63,013 nt of DNA from Yoonia sp. (GTDB lineage: Bacteria > Pseudomonadota > Alphaproteobacteria > Rhodobacterales > Rhodobacteraceae), in contig NZ_JACUUJ010000016.1 of the NCBI RefSeq assembly GCF_014859355.1, positions 1 through 63,013 on the forward strand, in the 5' to 3' direction. Numbering within the stretch: position 1 is the stretch's first letter; each line of letters begins with the position of its first letter. The translations under genes and the position numbers were made by a program. The notes beneath the pieces were generated by a model that saw only the letters and a program-made list of their open reading frames with translations, had not been told where the DNA came from and made no database searches. Of the stretch, positions 19,114 to 27,781 are shown in pieces.

Positions 19114-20066
19114 AGGTCGCAACACTTCACGATGGCAGCCCTGACGGACGGCTTGTGGTGGTTTCTGACAATCTGGGCCAGCAAACCCCTTGTGTCGCCC
19201 GATCCTTGCAAGGCGCGCTTGATGGTGGCGGCCTTGATACCGTTGGCGCAGCCGCCCCATTTCGTGCCGCGGCATCTGCGTCACCTTTGCCGCGCGCCTT
19301 TCAGTTTCTGGACGGTTCTGCCTATGTCAATCATGTCGCACTGGTGCGCCGCGCGCGCGGGGCGCAGATGCCCGACAGTTTCTGGCATGATCCGTTAATG
19401 TATCAGGGCGGGTCAGACAGCTTTCTTTCGCCGGCAGCGCCGATTGTGGGCGATCCCGAATGGGGCATTGATTTCGAAGGCGAGATTGCTGTCATCACTG
19501 ACAATGTCCCCATGGGGGCAACCCGCAAAGAGGCGCTGGCGGCGATCCGATTTGTGATGCTGTGCAACGATGTGTCGCTGCGCAATCTGATCCCTGCCGA
19601 ACTGGCCAAAGGATTTGGCTTTGTGCAATCCAAACCGGCTTGCGCGTTTTCGCCGGTGGCCGTCACCCCTGATGACCTGCCGGGCTGGCGCGATGGAAAG
19701 TTGCACGGCATCTTGCGGATCGATTTGAACGGGGCGCCTTTTGGGCGGGTTGATGCCGGCGTCGATATGACCTTTGATTTTGGTCAGTTGATCGCCCATG
19801 CCGCCAAAACCCGGCATCTGGCAGCAGGCACGATCATCGGGTCGGGCACAGTGTCAAACAAGCAGGACGGCGGGCCGGGAAAACCGGTGGCGCAGGGGGG
19901 GGCGGGCTATGCCTGCATCGCGGAACAACGCATGATCGAAACGATCCAGACCGGCAAGCCCCGGACGCGTTTTCTGCAACCCGGTGATCGGGTAAGAATC
20001 TGGATGGAAGATTCCAATGGCCGGTCTATCTTTGGCGCGATTGATCAAACGGTTCAGGCGATCTGA
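19110..20066 (+). CDS. fumarylacetoacetate hydrolase family protein
   Basis: A 318-residue FAH-family protein. The metal-binding pattern is visible as [13 protein letters not shown] (the E-x-E pair) and [12 protein letters not shown] (Asp), with [15 protein letters not shown] and later GSGTVSNK nearby, all typical of the FAH fold. Coupled to hmgA (GGAGG before an ATGA overlap), it most likely cleaves fumarylacetoacetate to fumarate and acetoacetate. Its length is that of the shorter bacterial FAH proteins found with hmgA. No maleylacetoacetate isomerase gene is present in the cluster. Confidence 0.9.
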   Translation: MKVATLHDGSPDGRLVVVSDNLGQQTPCVARSLQGALDGGGLDTVGAAAPFRAAASASPLPRAFQFLDGSAYVNHVALVRRARGAQMPDSFWHDPLMYQGGSDSFLSPAAPIVGDPEWGIDFEGEIAVITDNVPMGATRKEALAAIRFVMLCNDVSLRNLIPAELAKGFGFVQSKPACAFSPVAVTPDDLPGWRDGKLHGILRIDLNGAPFGRVDAGVDMTFDFGQLIAHAAKTRHLAAGTIIGSGTVSNKQDGGPGKPVAQGGAGYACIAEQRMIETIQTGKPRTRFLQPGDRVRIWMEDSNGRSIFGAIDQTVQAI

Positions 20067-20154
20067 CCCGCAGGTTGTTTGCCTGAAACATGCAAATATC
20101 CGGCCTGTGTTGGTGCCTCTCGCCAAGGTGTAAAAACGGGCGTAATGCAGTGGC

Positions 20155-21384
20155 ATGAAGATTGTCCGCCTTGATCAAGCCCACACACTGCCATTCTGGC
20201 GCAGACCCGTCGCTTTGTTGTTCTTGATGGCAATGGCGATGCCGGTTGCCTTTGCGACGTGGTCGGCCTTGCTGAATAACTTTGTGATCGAGGTGGCGGG
20301 TTTTGACGGCGGCGATATCGGCTTGTTGCATTCGATCCGCGAAATCCCGGGGTTTTTCGCCATAGGCGTGATCGCCCTAATCATATTCATCCGTGAACAG
20401 GTGCTGGGGCTGGTCGCGCTGGTCATGCTGGGGGTGGCGACGGCGCTGACGGCGCAGTTCCCGTCGATGGGGGGGATCCTGACAATCACCATGCTTTCGT
20501 CGATCGGGTTTCATTATTACGAAACAGTCAATCAATCGCTGCAATTGCAGTGGATCAACAAGACCCGCGCACCGCAAATGCTGGGCTGGTTGTTGTCGGC
20601 AGGGTCGGGGGCAACGATCATCGTTTATGTGCTGATCGTGCTAAGTTGGGAACGGCTGGGGCTGACCTATTCCATTGTTTACTGGCTTTCGGGCGGGTTC
20701 ACGGCGCTGGTCGCTGTCTTTTGCCTGCTGGCCTATCCGCAGTTCGAAGCGCCGCATCCGCAACTGAAAACCTTTGTGCTGCGCCGGCGGTATTGGCTGT
20801 ATTACGCACTCCAATTCATGGCGGGTGCGCGGCGGCAGATTTTCGTGGTTTTTGCAGGTTTCATGATGGTTGAACGCTTTGGCTACAAGGTGGATGAGAT
20901 CACGCAGCTGTTTCTGTTTACCCTTGTCATCAACATGGTCGCGGCGCCGATGCTGGGCAAACTGGTGGCCGTTTTTGGCGAACGCCGCGCGCTGATTATT
21001 GAATATGCGGGGCTTTGTTCCGTGTTTCTTGCTTATGGGGGCATCTATTATTTCGGCTGGGGCGTTGTGCTGGCAACTGTCTTATATGTTGTGAACCATC
21101 TGTTTTTCAGCCTTGCCCTGGCAATCAAGACCTATTTTCAGAAAATCGCCGATCCGCAGGATATTGCACCGACGGCGGCTGTGGCCTTTACTATTAACCA
21201 TATTGCGGCGGTGTTTCTGCCAGCGCTTTTGGGTTATGTATGGCTGACATCGCCGGGAATGGTGTTTTTGCTTGCCGCTGTCATGGCGCTGGTCTCGTTG
21301 GGTTTGTCGGCATTGATTCCACGCCATCCCGGCCCGGGCCACGAGACCGTTTTCAAAGGCCGCTTGCTTTCCGCAGCAGAGTAG
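20155..21384 (+). CDS. MFS transporter
   Basis: A 409-residue integral membrane protein with about 12 hydrophobic segments, the first at 15-38 and a central basic loop (LKTFVLRRRYWLYY) between the two halves, as in the major facilitator superfamily. The motif-A-like loop is weak. It starts 88 bases after the FAH gene on the same strand, so it may belong to the aromatic-degradation unit and carry a related substrate, but it could equally be separate. Substrate unknown. Confidence 0.85.
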   Translation: MKIVRLDQAHTLPFWRRPVALLFLMAMAMPVAFATWSALLNNFVIEVAGFDGGDIGLLHSIREIPGFFAIGVIALIIFIREQVLGLVALVMLGVATALTAQFPSMGGILTITMLSSIGFHYYETVNQSLQLQWINKTRAPQMLGWLLSAGSGATIIVYVLIVLSWERLGLTYSIVYWLSGGFTALVAVFCLLAYPQFEAPHPQLKTFVLRRRYWLYYALQFMAGARRQIFVVFAGFMMVERFGYKVDEITQLFLFTLVINMVAAPMLGKLVAVFGERRALIIEYAGLCSVFLAYGGIYYFGWGVVLATVLYVVNHLFFSLALAIKTYFQKIADPQDIAPTAAVAFTINHIAAVFLPALLGYVWLTSPGMVFLLAAVMALVSLGLSALIPRHPGPGHETVFKGRLLSAAE

Positions 21385-21437
21385 CAAAGCCGCCGAACCG
21401 CGCTATCTGACAGTGCATCCAGAAATGAGGCAAACAG

Positions 21438-22088
21438 ATGTTTTTCATGAACCGCACAAAGACTGAAATGGTCAGCCCTGATGCCGCCCTGCCGGGCCGG
21501 GCCAACGCCATTCCGACAGCCCATACGCATTTTGTTTTTGGCACGCCCCTGACCAATGATGTGCCCGAGGGCATGGCGCAGGCCATGTTCGGCATGGGGT
21601 GTTTCTGGGGGGTGGAACGCATATTCTGGAAGCTGGACGGTGTGACGTCCACGATGGTGGGTTATGCCGGCGGATATACGCCCAACCCGACCTATCAAGA
21701 GGTATGCACAGGCAAGACCGGCCATAACGAGGTGGTCCGCGTGATTTTTGATCCGGCCAGCATCACTTACGAACAGCTTTTGCAGGTGTTCTGGGAAGGG
21801 CATGATCCGACCCAAGGTATGCGTCAAGGCAATGATCGCGGCACACAGTATCGGTCAGGGATTTACACCTACACAGATGCGCAAAAGGTGGCGGCAAAGG
21901 CATCCATGGCTGGGTTTGCACCACGGCTGTCAGAGGCAGGATTCGGGGCAATCACGACCGAGATTGTCACCGCGCCAGCATTCTATTTCGCGGAAGATTA
22001 TCACCAGCAATACCTGGCAAAGAACCCCGCCGGCTATTGCGGGATCGGCGGCACGGGCGTGACCTGTCCGATTGGTATGGGCGTCTGA
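21438..22088 (+). CDS. msrA: peptide-methionine (S)-S-oxide reductase
   Basis: A 216-residue MsrA that repairs methionine-S-sulfoxide. The catalytic motif [12 protein letters not shown] places the nucleophile at Cys55; [18 protein letters not shown] and [12 protein letters not shown] follow, and the C-terminal [14 protein letters not shown] carries candidate resolving cysteines. The N terminus is about 40 residues longer than the shortest family forms, as in the E. coli type, with no signal peptide, so it acts in the cytoplasm with thioredoxin. Confidence 0.97.
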   Translation: MFFMNRTKTEMVSPDAALPGRANAIPTAHTHFVFGTPLTNDVPEGMAQAMFGMGCFWGVERIFWKLDGVTSTMVGYAGGYTPNPTYQEVCTGKTGHNEVVRVIFDPASITYEQLLQVFWEGHDPTQGMRQGNDRGTQYRSGIYTYTDAQKVAAKASMAGFAPRLSEAGFGAITTEIVTAPAFYFAEDYHQQYLAKNPAGYCGIGGTGVTCPIGMGV

Positions 22089-22094
22089 GCGCGG

Positions 22095-22469
22095 GTGATC
22101 CTTGATCTGACGGCGCGGGTCTTGCAGGCGTCGCAGGGGCGTGCGACTGCATTGAAATTGCCGGACCCGCGGTACGGAACGTTCGGCGACGGTCCGCCGT
22201 TGCGTCTGTTGATCGTGGCCGATCCATCAGCTGTTGCCGGAACCGCTGCAGTGGGTGCTGGGGCGGCAGGCCATCTGCTTTGACGCGCGGCTGCGGATAT
22301 GAGAGGTGCCAATTGCCCGCATCGTGCTGCGGTCCGTGTTGATATTGCGTCTTTGGCGGTTGACGGGTGCCACTGTTGTCCGGCGGATTATGCAGTAAGG
22401 GCAGACAGCATTTGCACGGCCTTGCAGACAGATCCGGGTGCGCTTGACCCAGACAGCGACAGGCCCTAA
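22095..22469 (+). pseudogene. decayed SGNH/GDSL hydrolase remnant
   Basis: Three blocks of an SGNH-hydrolase-like protein can be read in different frames. Block 1 (from GTG 22095) has GPPLRLLIVADPSA, matching the catalytic-Ser block normally written GDSSA; here Gly-Asp-Ser has become Ala-Asp-Pro. Block 2, one base out of frame (from 22231), reads LLPEPLQWVLGRQAICFDAR, typical of the late middle of the family. Block 3, back in the first frame (from about 22305), reads VDGCHCCPADYAVRADSICT, the D-x-x-H block, ending at TAA 22467. About half of the normal length is missing. The intact gene would have followed msrA. It should be inactive. Confidence 0.75.
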
Positions 22470-22499
22470 CCCGGATCAATATCGCGAAAGGCCGCAGGC

Positions 22500-23369
22500 A
22501 TGACCACATATTCCGCAATCACCACGATCATGGGCGAAGACGCCGCCAGCAGACTGGCAGAAGCCGTCGAAGACCTGACCCCGGAACCCACCGGCGTTGG
22601 CACGTTCGAGGTCGAGGACGGGTCAGGTCTGTGGGAAGTCGCAAGTTATTTCATGGATCGCCCCGATGCGGGGGCGCTTGCGGTGTTGTCGGCCTTGCAT
22701 GATGCGCGGCCATTCACAATTTCTGAAATTCCCGATCAGGATTGGGTGTCGCATGTCCAACGTGAACTGGCCCCCGTCGCGGCGGGGCGGTTTTTTGTTT
22801 ATGGGAGCCATGACGCCGACAAGGTGCCGACAGATTGCGTGCCTTTGCTGATCGACGCGGCCATGGCCTTTGGCACCGGTCACCATGGCACTACGTTGGG
22901 CTGTCTGCGGGCCTTTGATGCCTTGCTTGATGCGGGGTTTGCGGGTGGCAAGGTGGTTGATATCGGTTGCGGCACAGCCGTGCTGGCGATGGCGGCGGCC
23001 AAGGTGTTGCCTGACCTGGTGCTGGCCAGCGATATTGATCCGGTTGCGGTCGAAGTTGCAACAGCAAATGTGGCAGCAAATGGGCTGGCTGGCCGGGTTG
23101 ATTGTGTCGTGGCGGCAGGGTTTGCCGCCCCGGAACTGGCAGATGCGGCCCCCTTCGATTTGATATTTGCCAATATCCTAAAGGGCCCGCTGATCGGGCT
23201 TGCCCCTGAAATGGGGGATGCAGCCGCACCGGGCGCATATGTGATTCTCTCGGGGATCTTGAATGAACAGGCTGACGAGGTTACCCGCATTTATAGCAAA
23301 AACGGGTTCAATGTTATCAAATCAGATAGTATTGTTGACTGGACGACGCTGACACTTCGAAAATTGTAG
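22500..23369 (+). CDS. prmA: ribosomal protein L11 methyltransferase
   Basis: A 289-residue SAM-dependent methyltransferase that modifies ribosomal protein L11. The conserved AFGTGHHGTTLGCLRA block, the SAM-binding VVDIGCGTAVLAMAAAKV and the catalytic-region FANILKGPLIGLAPEM are all present in order, followed by YVILSGILNEQADEV. The N-terminal L11-recognition domain covers about residues 1-90. It is a single gene following the SGNH pseudogene. Confidence 0.94.
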   Translation: MTTYSAITTIMGEDAASRLAEAVEDLTPEPTGVGTFEVEDGSGLWEVASYFMDRPDAGALAVLSALHDARPFTISEIPDQDWVSHVQRELAPVAAGRFFVYGSHDADKVPTDCVPLLIDAAMAFGTGHHGTTLGCLRAFDALLDAGFAGGKVVDIGCGTAVLAMAAAKVLPDLVLASDIDPVAVEVATANVAANGLAGRVDCVVAAGFAAPELADAAPFDLIFANILKGPLIGLAPEMGDAAAPGAYVILSGILNEQADEVTRIYSKNGFNVIKSDSIVDWTTLTLRKL

Positions 23370-23467
23370 TTTATTTGTCAGCGGTGCCGGTAGGGCGGCA
23401 TGATAATGCTTGTTTTATTGACACTTTTTTGAGACATTCATGGGCAATTCATTGTGAGGTGTCCGTT

Positions 23468-23812
23468 ATGTCCGGTATCCAGGTTTCGTTTGATAAAAGA
23501 CTTAAACGCATCGTGCGCCGTCACGAACGTATGGCTAACGGTGTTGTCCAAAGGGTCACGTCTGATGGATTGATCGTCGCCCGGCCACGGCTCTACAAAC
23601 CGCATTTTCCGCTGCGTAGCGTCGCCATTTTAATGTGCGTCGGGTTCCTGTTCAAGGGGCTGGCGCTGTCTTATCTCGGCGCTGATGATTACACGGCACG
23701 TCTGGCCGCCTTGCAGCAGGGCAACATGGTGGAACAAACCGGTGCCTGGGTCATGCAATCAGACCCCGCGACCCGCTTTATTGCTGATCAGGTTGCGATT
23801 TTATTGCGCTAA
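23468..23812 (+). CDS. small conserved membrane protein of unknown function
   Basis: A 114-residue protein not recognised as any named family. The first 48 residues are basic (KRLKRIVRRHERM), one membrane helix lies at about 50-69 (VAILMCVGFLFKGLALSYLG), and the remainder is soluble. The N-in topology predicted by the basic start would put the C-terminal 45 residues in the periplasm. ATG 23468 with GAGGTG upstream is preferred over an in-frame upstream start. A terminator follows within 55 bases, so it is the end of its unit. Confidence 0.75.
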   Translation: MSGIQVSFDKRLKRIVRRHERMANGVVQRVTSDGLIVARPRLYKPHFPLRSVAILMCVGFLFKGLALSYLGADDYTARLAALQQGNMVEQTGAWVMQSDPATRFIADQVAILLR

Positions 23813-23832
23813 GCCTTTTCGCGCGAACCATC

Positions 23833-23867
23833 AAAAAGGCCGCCCCTTTGATAGGGACGGCCTTTTG
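23833..23867. terminator. bidirectional Rho-independent terminator
   Basis: Stem AAAAGGCCG (23834-23842) pairs with CGGCCTTTT (23858-23866), with an inner CCCT/AGGG extension. It has T-rich flanks on both strands and lies between two convergent genes, so it serves both the membrane-protein gene (plus) and the DUF1127 gene (minus). Confidence 0.85.
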
Positions 23868-23890
23868 TGATTACAAAGGCAGTCGAGGCG

Positions 23891-24100
23891 TTATTGCTTG
23901 CCAAAAGTTGCGATCCTGTTGATATCGGCCGCGCAAAGACCGATGTCATCTAATTCGCGCGCACTCAGTTTTGACAGCGATTTGCGCGTGATGCGGGCAT
24001 CGTTCCAAGCGGAAAGAGTTGAAAAGCTGCGAGAGATCACAGCAGCAAGGTTGCCAGCTGAAAATCGCCCGATCTGGCGTTGTGTGTCGATAGAGGCCAT
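23891..24100 (-). CDS. DUF1127 domain protein
   Basis: A 69-residue protein with the YjiS-like DUF1127 signature in its second half: W-N-D-A-R, then TRKSLSKLSARELDDIGL, then C-A-A-D-I-N-R. This short Arg-containing helix pair is found in many alphaproteobacterial small proteins tied to RNA degradation or phosphate-related regulation elsewhere; the role here is unknown. ATG 24100 has AAGGA 9 bases upstream. It is monocistronic. Confidence 0.88.
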   Translation of the reverse strand: MASIDTQRQIGRFSAGNLAAVISRSFSTLSAWNDARITRKSLSKLSARELDDIGLCAADINRIATFGKQ

Positions 24101-24411
24101 GGCCCAAGTCCTTATGCGGATGCTGCACAGCAGCGTGTAAAGCGATGGGCGGCAGATAAGGTGGATCATCTGGTCTTACCAGTGATGTTCCTGCATGGGT
24201 CATATGCGTTTTAAGAATGCCTTGTTCTCATGCAAAAAAGTTCAATTTTTTATATCATTTACAGTGTTTTATAACTTTGTTCATCTGGCAGCCACCGGAC
24301 GTTATCGCACTTATCAGCGCGCAGCGGACCGGTCGGTGCTGACGCAAACCCCTTGGTGTTTGTTCGCGGTTTGTGCTAGCGCTGGTCCAGAACAAGAAAA
24401 CGGGGCGGCAT
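24101..24411. other. 311-bp divergent intergenic region before ruvC
   Basis: No gene is visible. The centre (about 24235-24290) is much more AT-rich than its surroundings and probably contains promoters for the DUF1127 gene (minus) and ruvCAB (plus). Close to ruvC, GTTC-N7-GTGC (24362-24376) is one base away from the alphaproteobacterial SOS box GTTC-N7-GTTC. Confidence 0.5.
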
Positions 24412-24918
24412 ATGCGTGTTTTGGGAATCGATCCGGGCCTGCGAAACATGGGCTGGGGCGTGATCGAGGTTACGGGCTCGCGCATTGCCCATGTCGCCAA
24501 TGGGATTTGCCATTCGGTCGGGGATGATCTGGCGGTCAGGTTGCTGTCCTTGCATGGCCAGCTGACGGATGTGATGCAGCAATATCACCCGGATGCGGCG
24601 GCTGTTGAACAGACATTTGTCAACAAGGACGGGGCAGGGACGCTGAAGCTGGGTCAGGCGCGCGGCATCGCCTTGTTGGTGCCCGCGCAGGCCGGGATCG
24701 CCGTTGGGGAATACGCGCCCAATGCGGTCAAAAAGGCTGTCGTTGGTGTCGGTCACGCAGAAAAGCACCAGATCGCCCATATGGTCAGGTTGCAACTGCC
24801 CGGTTTGCAATTGGCGGGCCCTGATGCGGCAGATGCTTTGGCGATCGCGCTGTGCCATGCCCACCATCTGCAATCGGCACGCAGCTTGATGGTCGCTTTG
24901 GCAAAGGCAGGCACATGA
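24412..24918 (+). CDS. ruvC: crossover junction endodeoxyribonuclease RuvC
   Basis: A 168-residue Holliday-junction resolvase. The catalytic acids are visible as Asp7 ([14 protein letters not shown]), Glu66 ([11 protein letters not shown]) and Asp138/Asp141 ([15 protein letters not shown]). It introduces paired nicks in junctions moved by RuvAB. It is first in ruvC-ruvA-ruvB with an ATGA overlap into ruvA. ATG 24412 is used; an upstream in-frame start lacks family similarity. Confidence 0.97.
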   Translation: MRVLGIDPGLRNMGWGVIEVTGSRIAHVANGICHSVGDDLAVRLLSLHGQLTDVMQQYHPDAAAVEQTFVNKDGAGTLKLGQARGIALLVPAQAGIAVGEYAPNAVKKAVVGVGHAEKHQIAHMVRLQLPGLQLAGPDAADALAIALCHAHHLQSARSLMVALAKAGT

Positions 24919-25577
24919 TCGGGAAAATTGCAGGGCGGCTGGAATATCGCGCCGCCGACCATGTTTTGATCGACGTGCGCGGCGTGGGGTATATTGTTTA
25001 TGTCTCTGACAGGGTCATGGCCGGGTTGCCAGGGACTGGCGAACAGGTTGCGCTTTACACTGATCTGCTGGTCCGCGAAGATAACCTGCAGCTGTTTGGG
25101 TTCACGACCTTGGTGGAAAAGGAATGGCATCGCCTGTTGATGTCGGTGCAGGGGATCGGGGCCAAGGCATCGCTTGCGATCCTCAGTGTGCTGGGGGCTG
25201 AAGGTGTCAGCCGGGCCATTGCCCTTGGTGACTGGAACGCAATTGCCAAGGCGCGCGGTGTTGGCCCAAAGACCGCGCAACGCGTCACGATCGAGCTGAA
25301 AGACAAAGCGCCCGGCGTCATGGCGATGGGCGGCACAGTTGCCGCAGCCTTGGGCGACGCTGTGATCGAGGCAGACATCCCCGGGCCAGTCCGCCGCGCC
25401 ACACCGCCGCCGCGCATCAACCCCGCGCAGGCTGAAGCGTTGTCGGCCCTGACCAACCTTGGCTACGCCCCCGGAGAGGCAGCCAGCGCCGTGGCCGAAG
25501 CAGCAGGCAACGACCCCGATACCGAGACATCTGCCTTGATCCGCGCAGCCTTGAAGCTGCTGGCCCCGAAAGGCTAG
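24915..25577 (+). CDS. ruvA: Holliday junction branch migration protein RuvA
   Basis: A 220-residue RuvA, the junction-binding tetramer that positions RuvB rings. The OB-fold start [21 protein letters not shown], the helix-hairpin-helix motif [15 protein letters not shown] and [17 protein letters not shown], and the C-terminal RuvB-binding domain ([18 protein letters not shown]) are present in order. It overlaps ruvC by four bases and is followed after 9 bases by ruvB. Confidence 0.97.
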   Translation: MIGKIAGRLEYRAADHVLIDVRGVGYIVYVSDRVMAGLPGTGEQVALYTDLLVREDNLQLFGFTTLVEKEWHRLLMSVQGIGAKASLAILSVLGAEGVSRAIALGDWNAIAKARGVGPKTAQRVTIELKDKAPGVMAMGGTVAAALGDAVIEADIPGPVRRATPPPRINPAQAEALSALTNLGYAPGEAASAVAEAAGNDPDTETSALIRAALKLLAPKG

Positions 25578-25586
25578 GACTGAGAG

Positions 25587-26606
25587 ATGACTCAACCGGA
25601 CCCCACATTGCGCCCAGCCCCGCAACCCGAGGATACCGACCGCGCCTTGCGGCCGCAGACGCTGGACGAATTCATCGGCCAGCGCGAGGCCCGCGCAAAT
25701 TTGAAGGTGTTCATCGAAAGCGCACGTCGCCGCGGCGAGGCGATGGATCACGCCTTGTTTCATGGCCCGCCTGGGCTGGGCAAGACCACGCTGGCGCAGA
25801 TCATGGCGCGCGAACTTGGTGTGAACTTTCGCATGACCAGTGGGCCGGTATTGGCGAAAGCCGGTGATTTGGCCGCGATCCTGACCAATCTGGAAGCGCG
25901 CGATGTTTTGTTCATTGATGAAATTCACAGGTTGAACCCAGCTGTCGAAGAGGTGCTTTATCCCGCGCTAGAGGATTTTGAGCTGGATCTGGTGATCGGT
26001 GAAGGCCCTGCCGCACGCACTGTGCGGATTGAATTGCAGCCCTTTACGCTGGTCGGGGCGACCACGCGGATGGGTTTGCTGACGACACCTTTGCGTGACC
26101 GGTTCGGGATACCTACCCGGCTGGAATTTTATACCGAAGACGAGCTGCACCAGATTGTCACGCGCGGGGCGCGGCTGATGGGTGCACCTGCGTCTGACGA
26201 TGGCGCGCGCGAAATTGCCCGCCGTGCCCGTGGGACCCCGCGCATCGCGGGCCGTTTGCTGCGCCGCGTGGTGGATTTTGCAATTGTCGAAGGTGATGGC
26301 ACGGTAACGCAAGCCATCGCAGATTTGGCGCTGACCCGGTTGGGGGTGGATTATCTGGGGCTGGACAATGCCGACCGCCGCTATTTGCGCCTGATTGCGC
26401 AAAGCTATGGTGGTGGGCCTGTGGGCGTTGAGACATTGTCAGCGGCGCTGTCGGAAAGCCGGGATAGCCTGGAAGATGTGATTGAACCGTATTTATTGCA
26501 AAAGGGTTTGATCCAGCGCACCCCGCGCGGGCGAATGCTGACGCAGCCGGTTTGGGCGCATCTGGGGTTGGATGCCCCCCGGTCGCAGACAGATTTATTT
26601 GGGTAG
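25587..26606 (+). CDS. ruvB: Holliday junction branch migration ATPase RuvB
   Basis: A 339-residue AAA+ motor that drives branch migration. Walker A is [12 protein letters not shown] near residue 57, Walker B is [11 protein letters not shown], sensor 1 is [19 protein letters not shown] with the arginine finger region, and the C-terminal winged helix ends [21 protein letters not shown]. It completes the ruvCAB operon. Confidence 0.98.
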   Translation: MTQPDPTLRPAPQPEDTDRALRPQTLDEFIGQREARANLKVFIESARRRGEAMDHALFHGPPGLGKTTLAQIMARELGVNFRMTSGPVLAKAGDLAAILTNLEARDVLFIDEIHRLNPAVEEVLYPALEDFELDLVIGEGPAARTVRIELQPFTLVGATTRMGLLTTPLRDRFGIPTRLEFYTEDELHQIVTRGARLMGAPASDDGAREIARRARGTPRIAGRLLRRVVDFAIVEGDGTVTQAIADLALTRLGVDYLGLDNADRRYLRLIAQSYGGGPVGVETLSAALSESRDSLEDVIEPYLLQKGLIQRTPRGRMLTQPVWAHLGLDAPRSQTDLFG

Positions 26607-26612
26607 GGGAAG

Positions 26613-26636
26613 GCTCAAATTTCGCGAAATTTGAGC
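26613..26636. repeat. 24-bp perfect palindrome after ruvB
   Basis: GCTCAAATTTCG followed at once by its exact reverse complement. It lies 6 bases after the ruvB stop and directly abuts the dispersed repeat at 26637. As RNA it would form a hairpin without a loop of its own, and no T-run follows, so it is not a clear terminator. It could be an operator or part of the repeat element. Confidence 0.7.
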
Positions 26637-26669
26637 GCCTCCGGCGGGAGTTTTTGGGCCAAGATGAAG
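26637..26669 (+). repeat. dispersed intergenic repeat, copy 1
   Basis: A 33-base element GCCTCCGGCGGGAGTTTTTG... ending in AAGATGAAG. It shares 21 of 33 positions with the element at 38820-38852, including GCCT-CGGCGGG and the TTT tract. From memory, elements of the form 'cctccggcggg(ga)tattt' are frequent between genes in Rhodobacteraceae. The ATG used as the start of the following gene lies inside this copy. Confidence 0.6.
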
Positions 26670-27284
26670 GTGGATATCGCTGATTTGTTTACCCGGCGCG
26701 ATGGCGGGTATGTTTTTGCACGCTGGGGGCGGCCGATCGTTCCCGTTGTTTTTGGCGTGGATGATGCGTCGCTTGCGGTATTCAAGGGCGCGATCGAGGC
26801 GGTTGTGGCTTTGGCGGGGCACAAGATGGCTGAAACCGACTTTGAATTGGGTGCAAACCTGATGGTGTTTTTCTGCCGTGATTGGTCAGAACTGTCTGAC
26901 GTGCCGCATTTGGACCAGCTTGTCCCCGATTTGCACCCATTGGTCGACAGATTGACAGCGGCGCAGGCCAACCAATATCGGATTTTCCGGTTTGATGACC
27001 AAGGGGGCATTCGCGCGGCTTTTGTGTTCTTGCGGCTGGATTCGCATCTGGCGGAGGTTGCAGTGGATACTCTGGCGCTGTCACAGGCGGTGCAAACTAT
27101 TCTGCTGTGGTCCGATCGGGCATTTGAGGATTTGCCACCCCTTGCCATGATCAATGGCCATGCCGTGTTGCGGCCCGAAATTGCCGATGTGATCCGCGCC
27201 GCCTATGATTCGGTGATGCCCGTGGCCGCGCTTGACGCCAGTCATGCGCTCCGGTTGGCGGCGCGTGTGGTGCCGCTGTCATGA
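26664..27284 (+). CDS. conserved protein of unknown function between ruvB and ybgC
   Basis: A 206-residue soluble protein with no signal peptide, no membrane segment and no motif I recognise. It begins KVDIADLFTRRDGGYVFARWGRPIVPVVFGVDD (seen in two parts), has many hydrophobic beta-like stretches, and its only Cys is in MVFFCRDWSEL. It overlaps ybgC by four bases (ATGA), so it is cotranslated with the tol-pal-linked thioesterase. The ATG at 26664 is inside a dispersed repeat with no close Shine-Dalgarno sequence, so the start is uncertain; an in-frame GTG/TTG-type start upstream is the alternative. Confidence 0.75.
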   Translation: MKVDIADLFTRRDGGYVFARWGRPIVPVVFGVDDASLAVFKGAIEAVVALAGHKMAETDFELGANLMVFFCRDWSELSDVPHLDQLVPDLHPLVDRLTAAQANQYRIFRFDDQGGIRAAFVFLRLDSHLAEVAVDTLALSQAVQTILLWSDRAFEDLPPLAMINGHAVLRPEIADVIRAAYDSVMPVAALDASHALRLAARVVPLS

Positions 27285-27667
27285 TCCATCGGTTTGGTTT
27301 GCGCGTCTATTACGAGGATACCGATCTGGCCGGGATTGTTTATTATGCGAACTATTTGAAATATATCGAACGCGCCCGCAGCGAATGGGTCCGCGCGTTG
27401 GGAATTGATCAGGTGGCGATGAAGGCTGATGGCGTGGTTTTTGCCGTCAGGCGGGTTGAAGCCGATTATCTGGCGCCGGCCCGACTTGACGATCTTCTTG
27501 ATGTTGAAACGGGGGTTGAACGGATGTCAGCCGCGCGCCTTGTGCTGCGACAGGATGTCAAGCGGGGTCAGGACCTGCTGTTTTCTGCCTTGGTGACGAT
27601 TGTTTGCATTGGTGCCGCAGGTGCGCCGCTGCGCCTGCCGGCGGTGATCCGCCGGTCTGGGTGTTGA
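27281..27667 (+). CDS. ybgC: tol-pal system-associated acyl-CoA thioesterase
   Basis: A 128-residue hotdog-fold thioesterase. The catalytic motif YYEDTDLAGIVYYANYLKY contains the active Asp, and YIERARSEWVRALGI follows, as in YbgC. It hydrolyses acyl-CoA or acyl-ACP esters and is regularly first in tol-pal operons, as it is here, 114 bases ahead of tolQ. Confidence 0.95.
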   Translation: MIHRFGLRVYYEDTDLAGIVYYANYLKYIERARSEWVRALGIDQVAMKADGVVFAVRRVEADYLAPARLDDLLDVETGVERMSAARLVLRQDVKRGQDLLFSALVTIVCIGAAGAPLRLPAVIRRSGC

Positions 27668-27781
27668 TTGCGCGTTGCATTTCGCAGATGTGATGCCGGA
27701 TTGGTTGGATTTCCTGACGCAGATGCGGTATTGATCTGCTTAATCAGAGCCCGCAAGTGGGCCTAAGGCAGAGCAGGCAAC

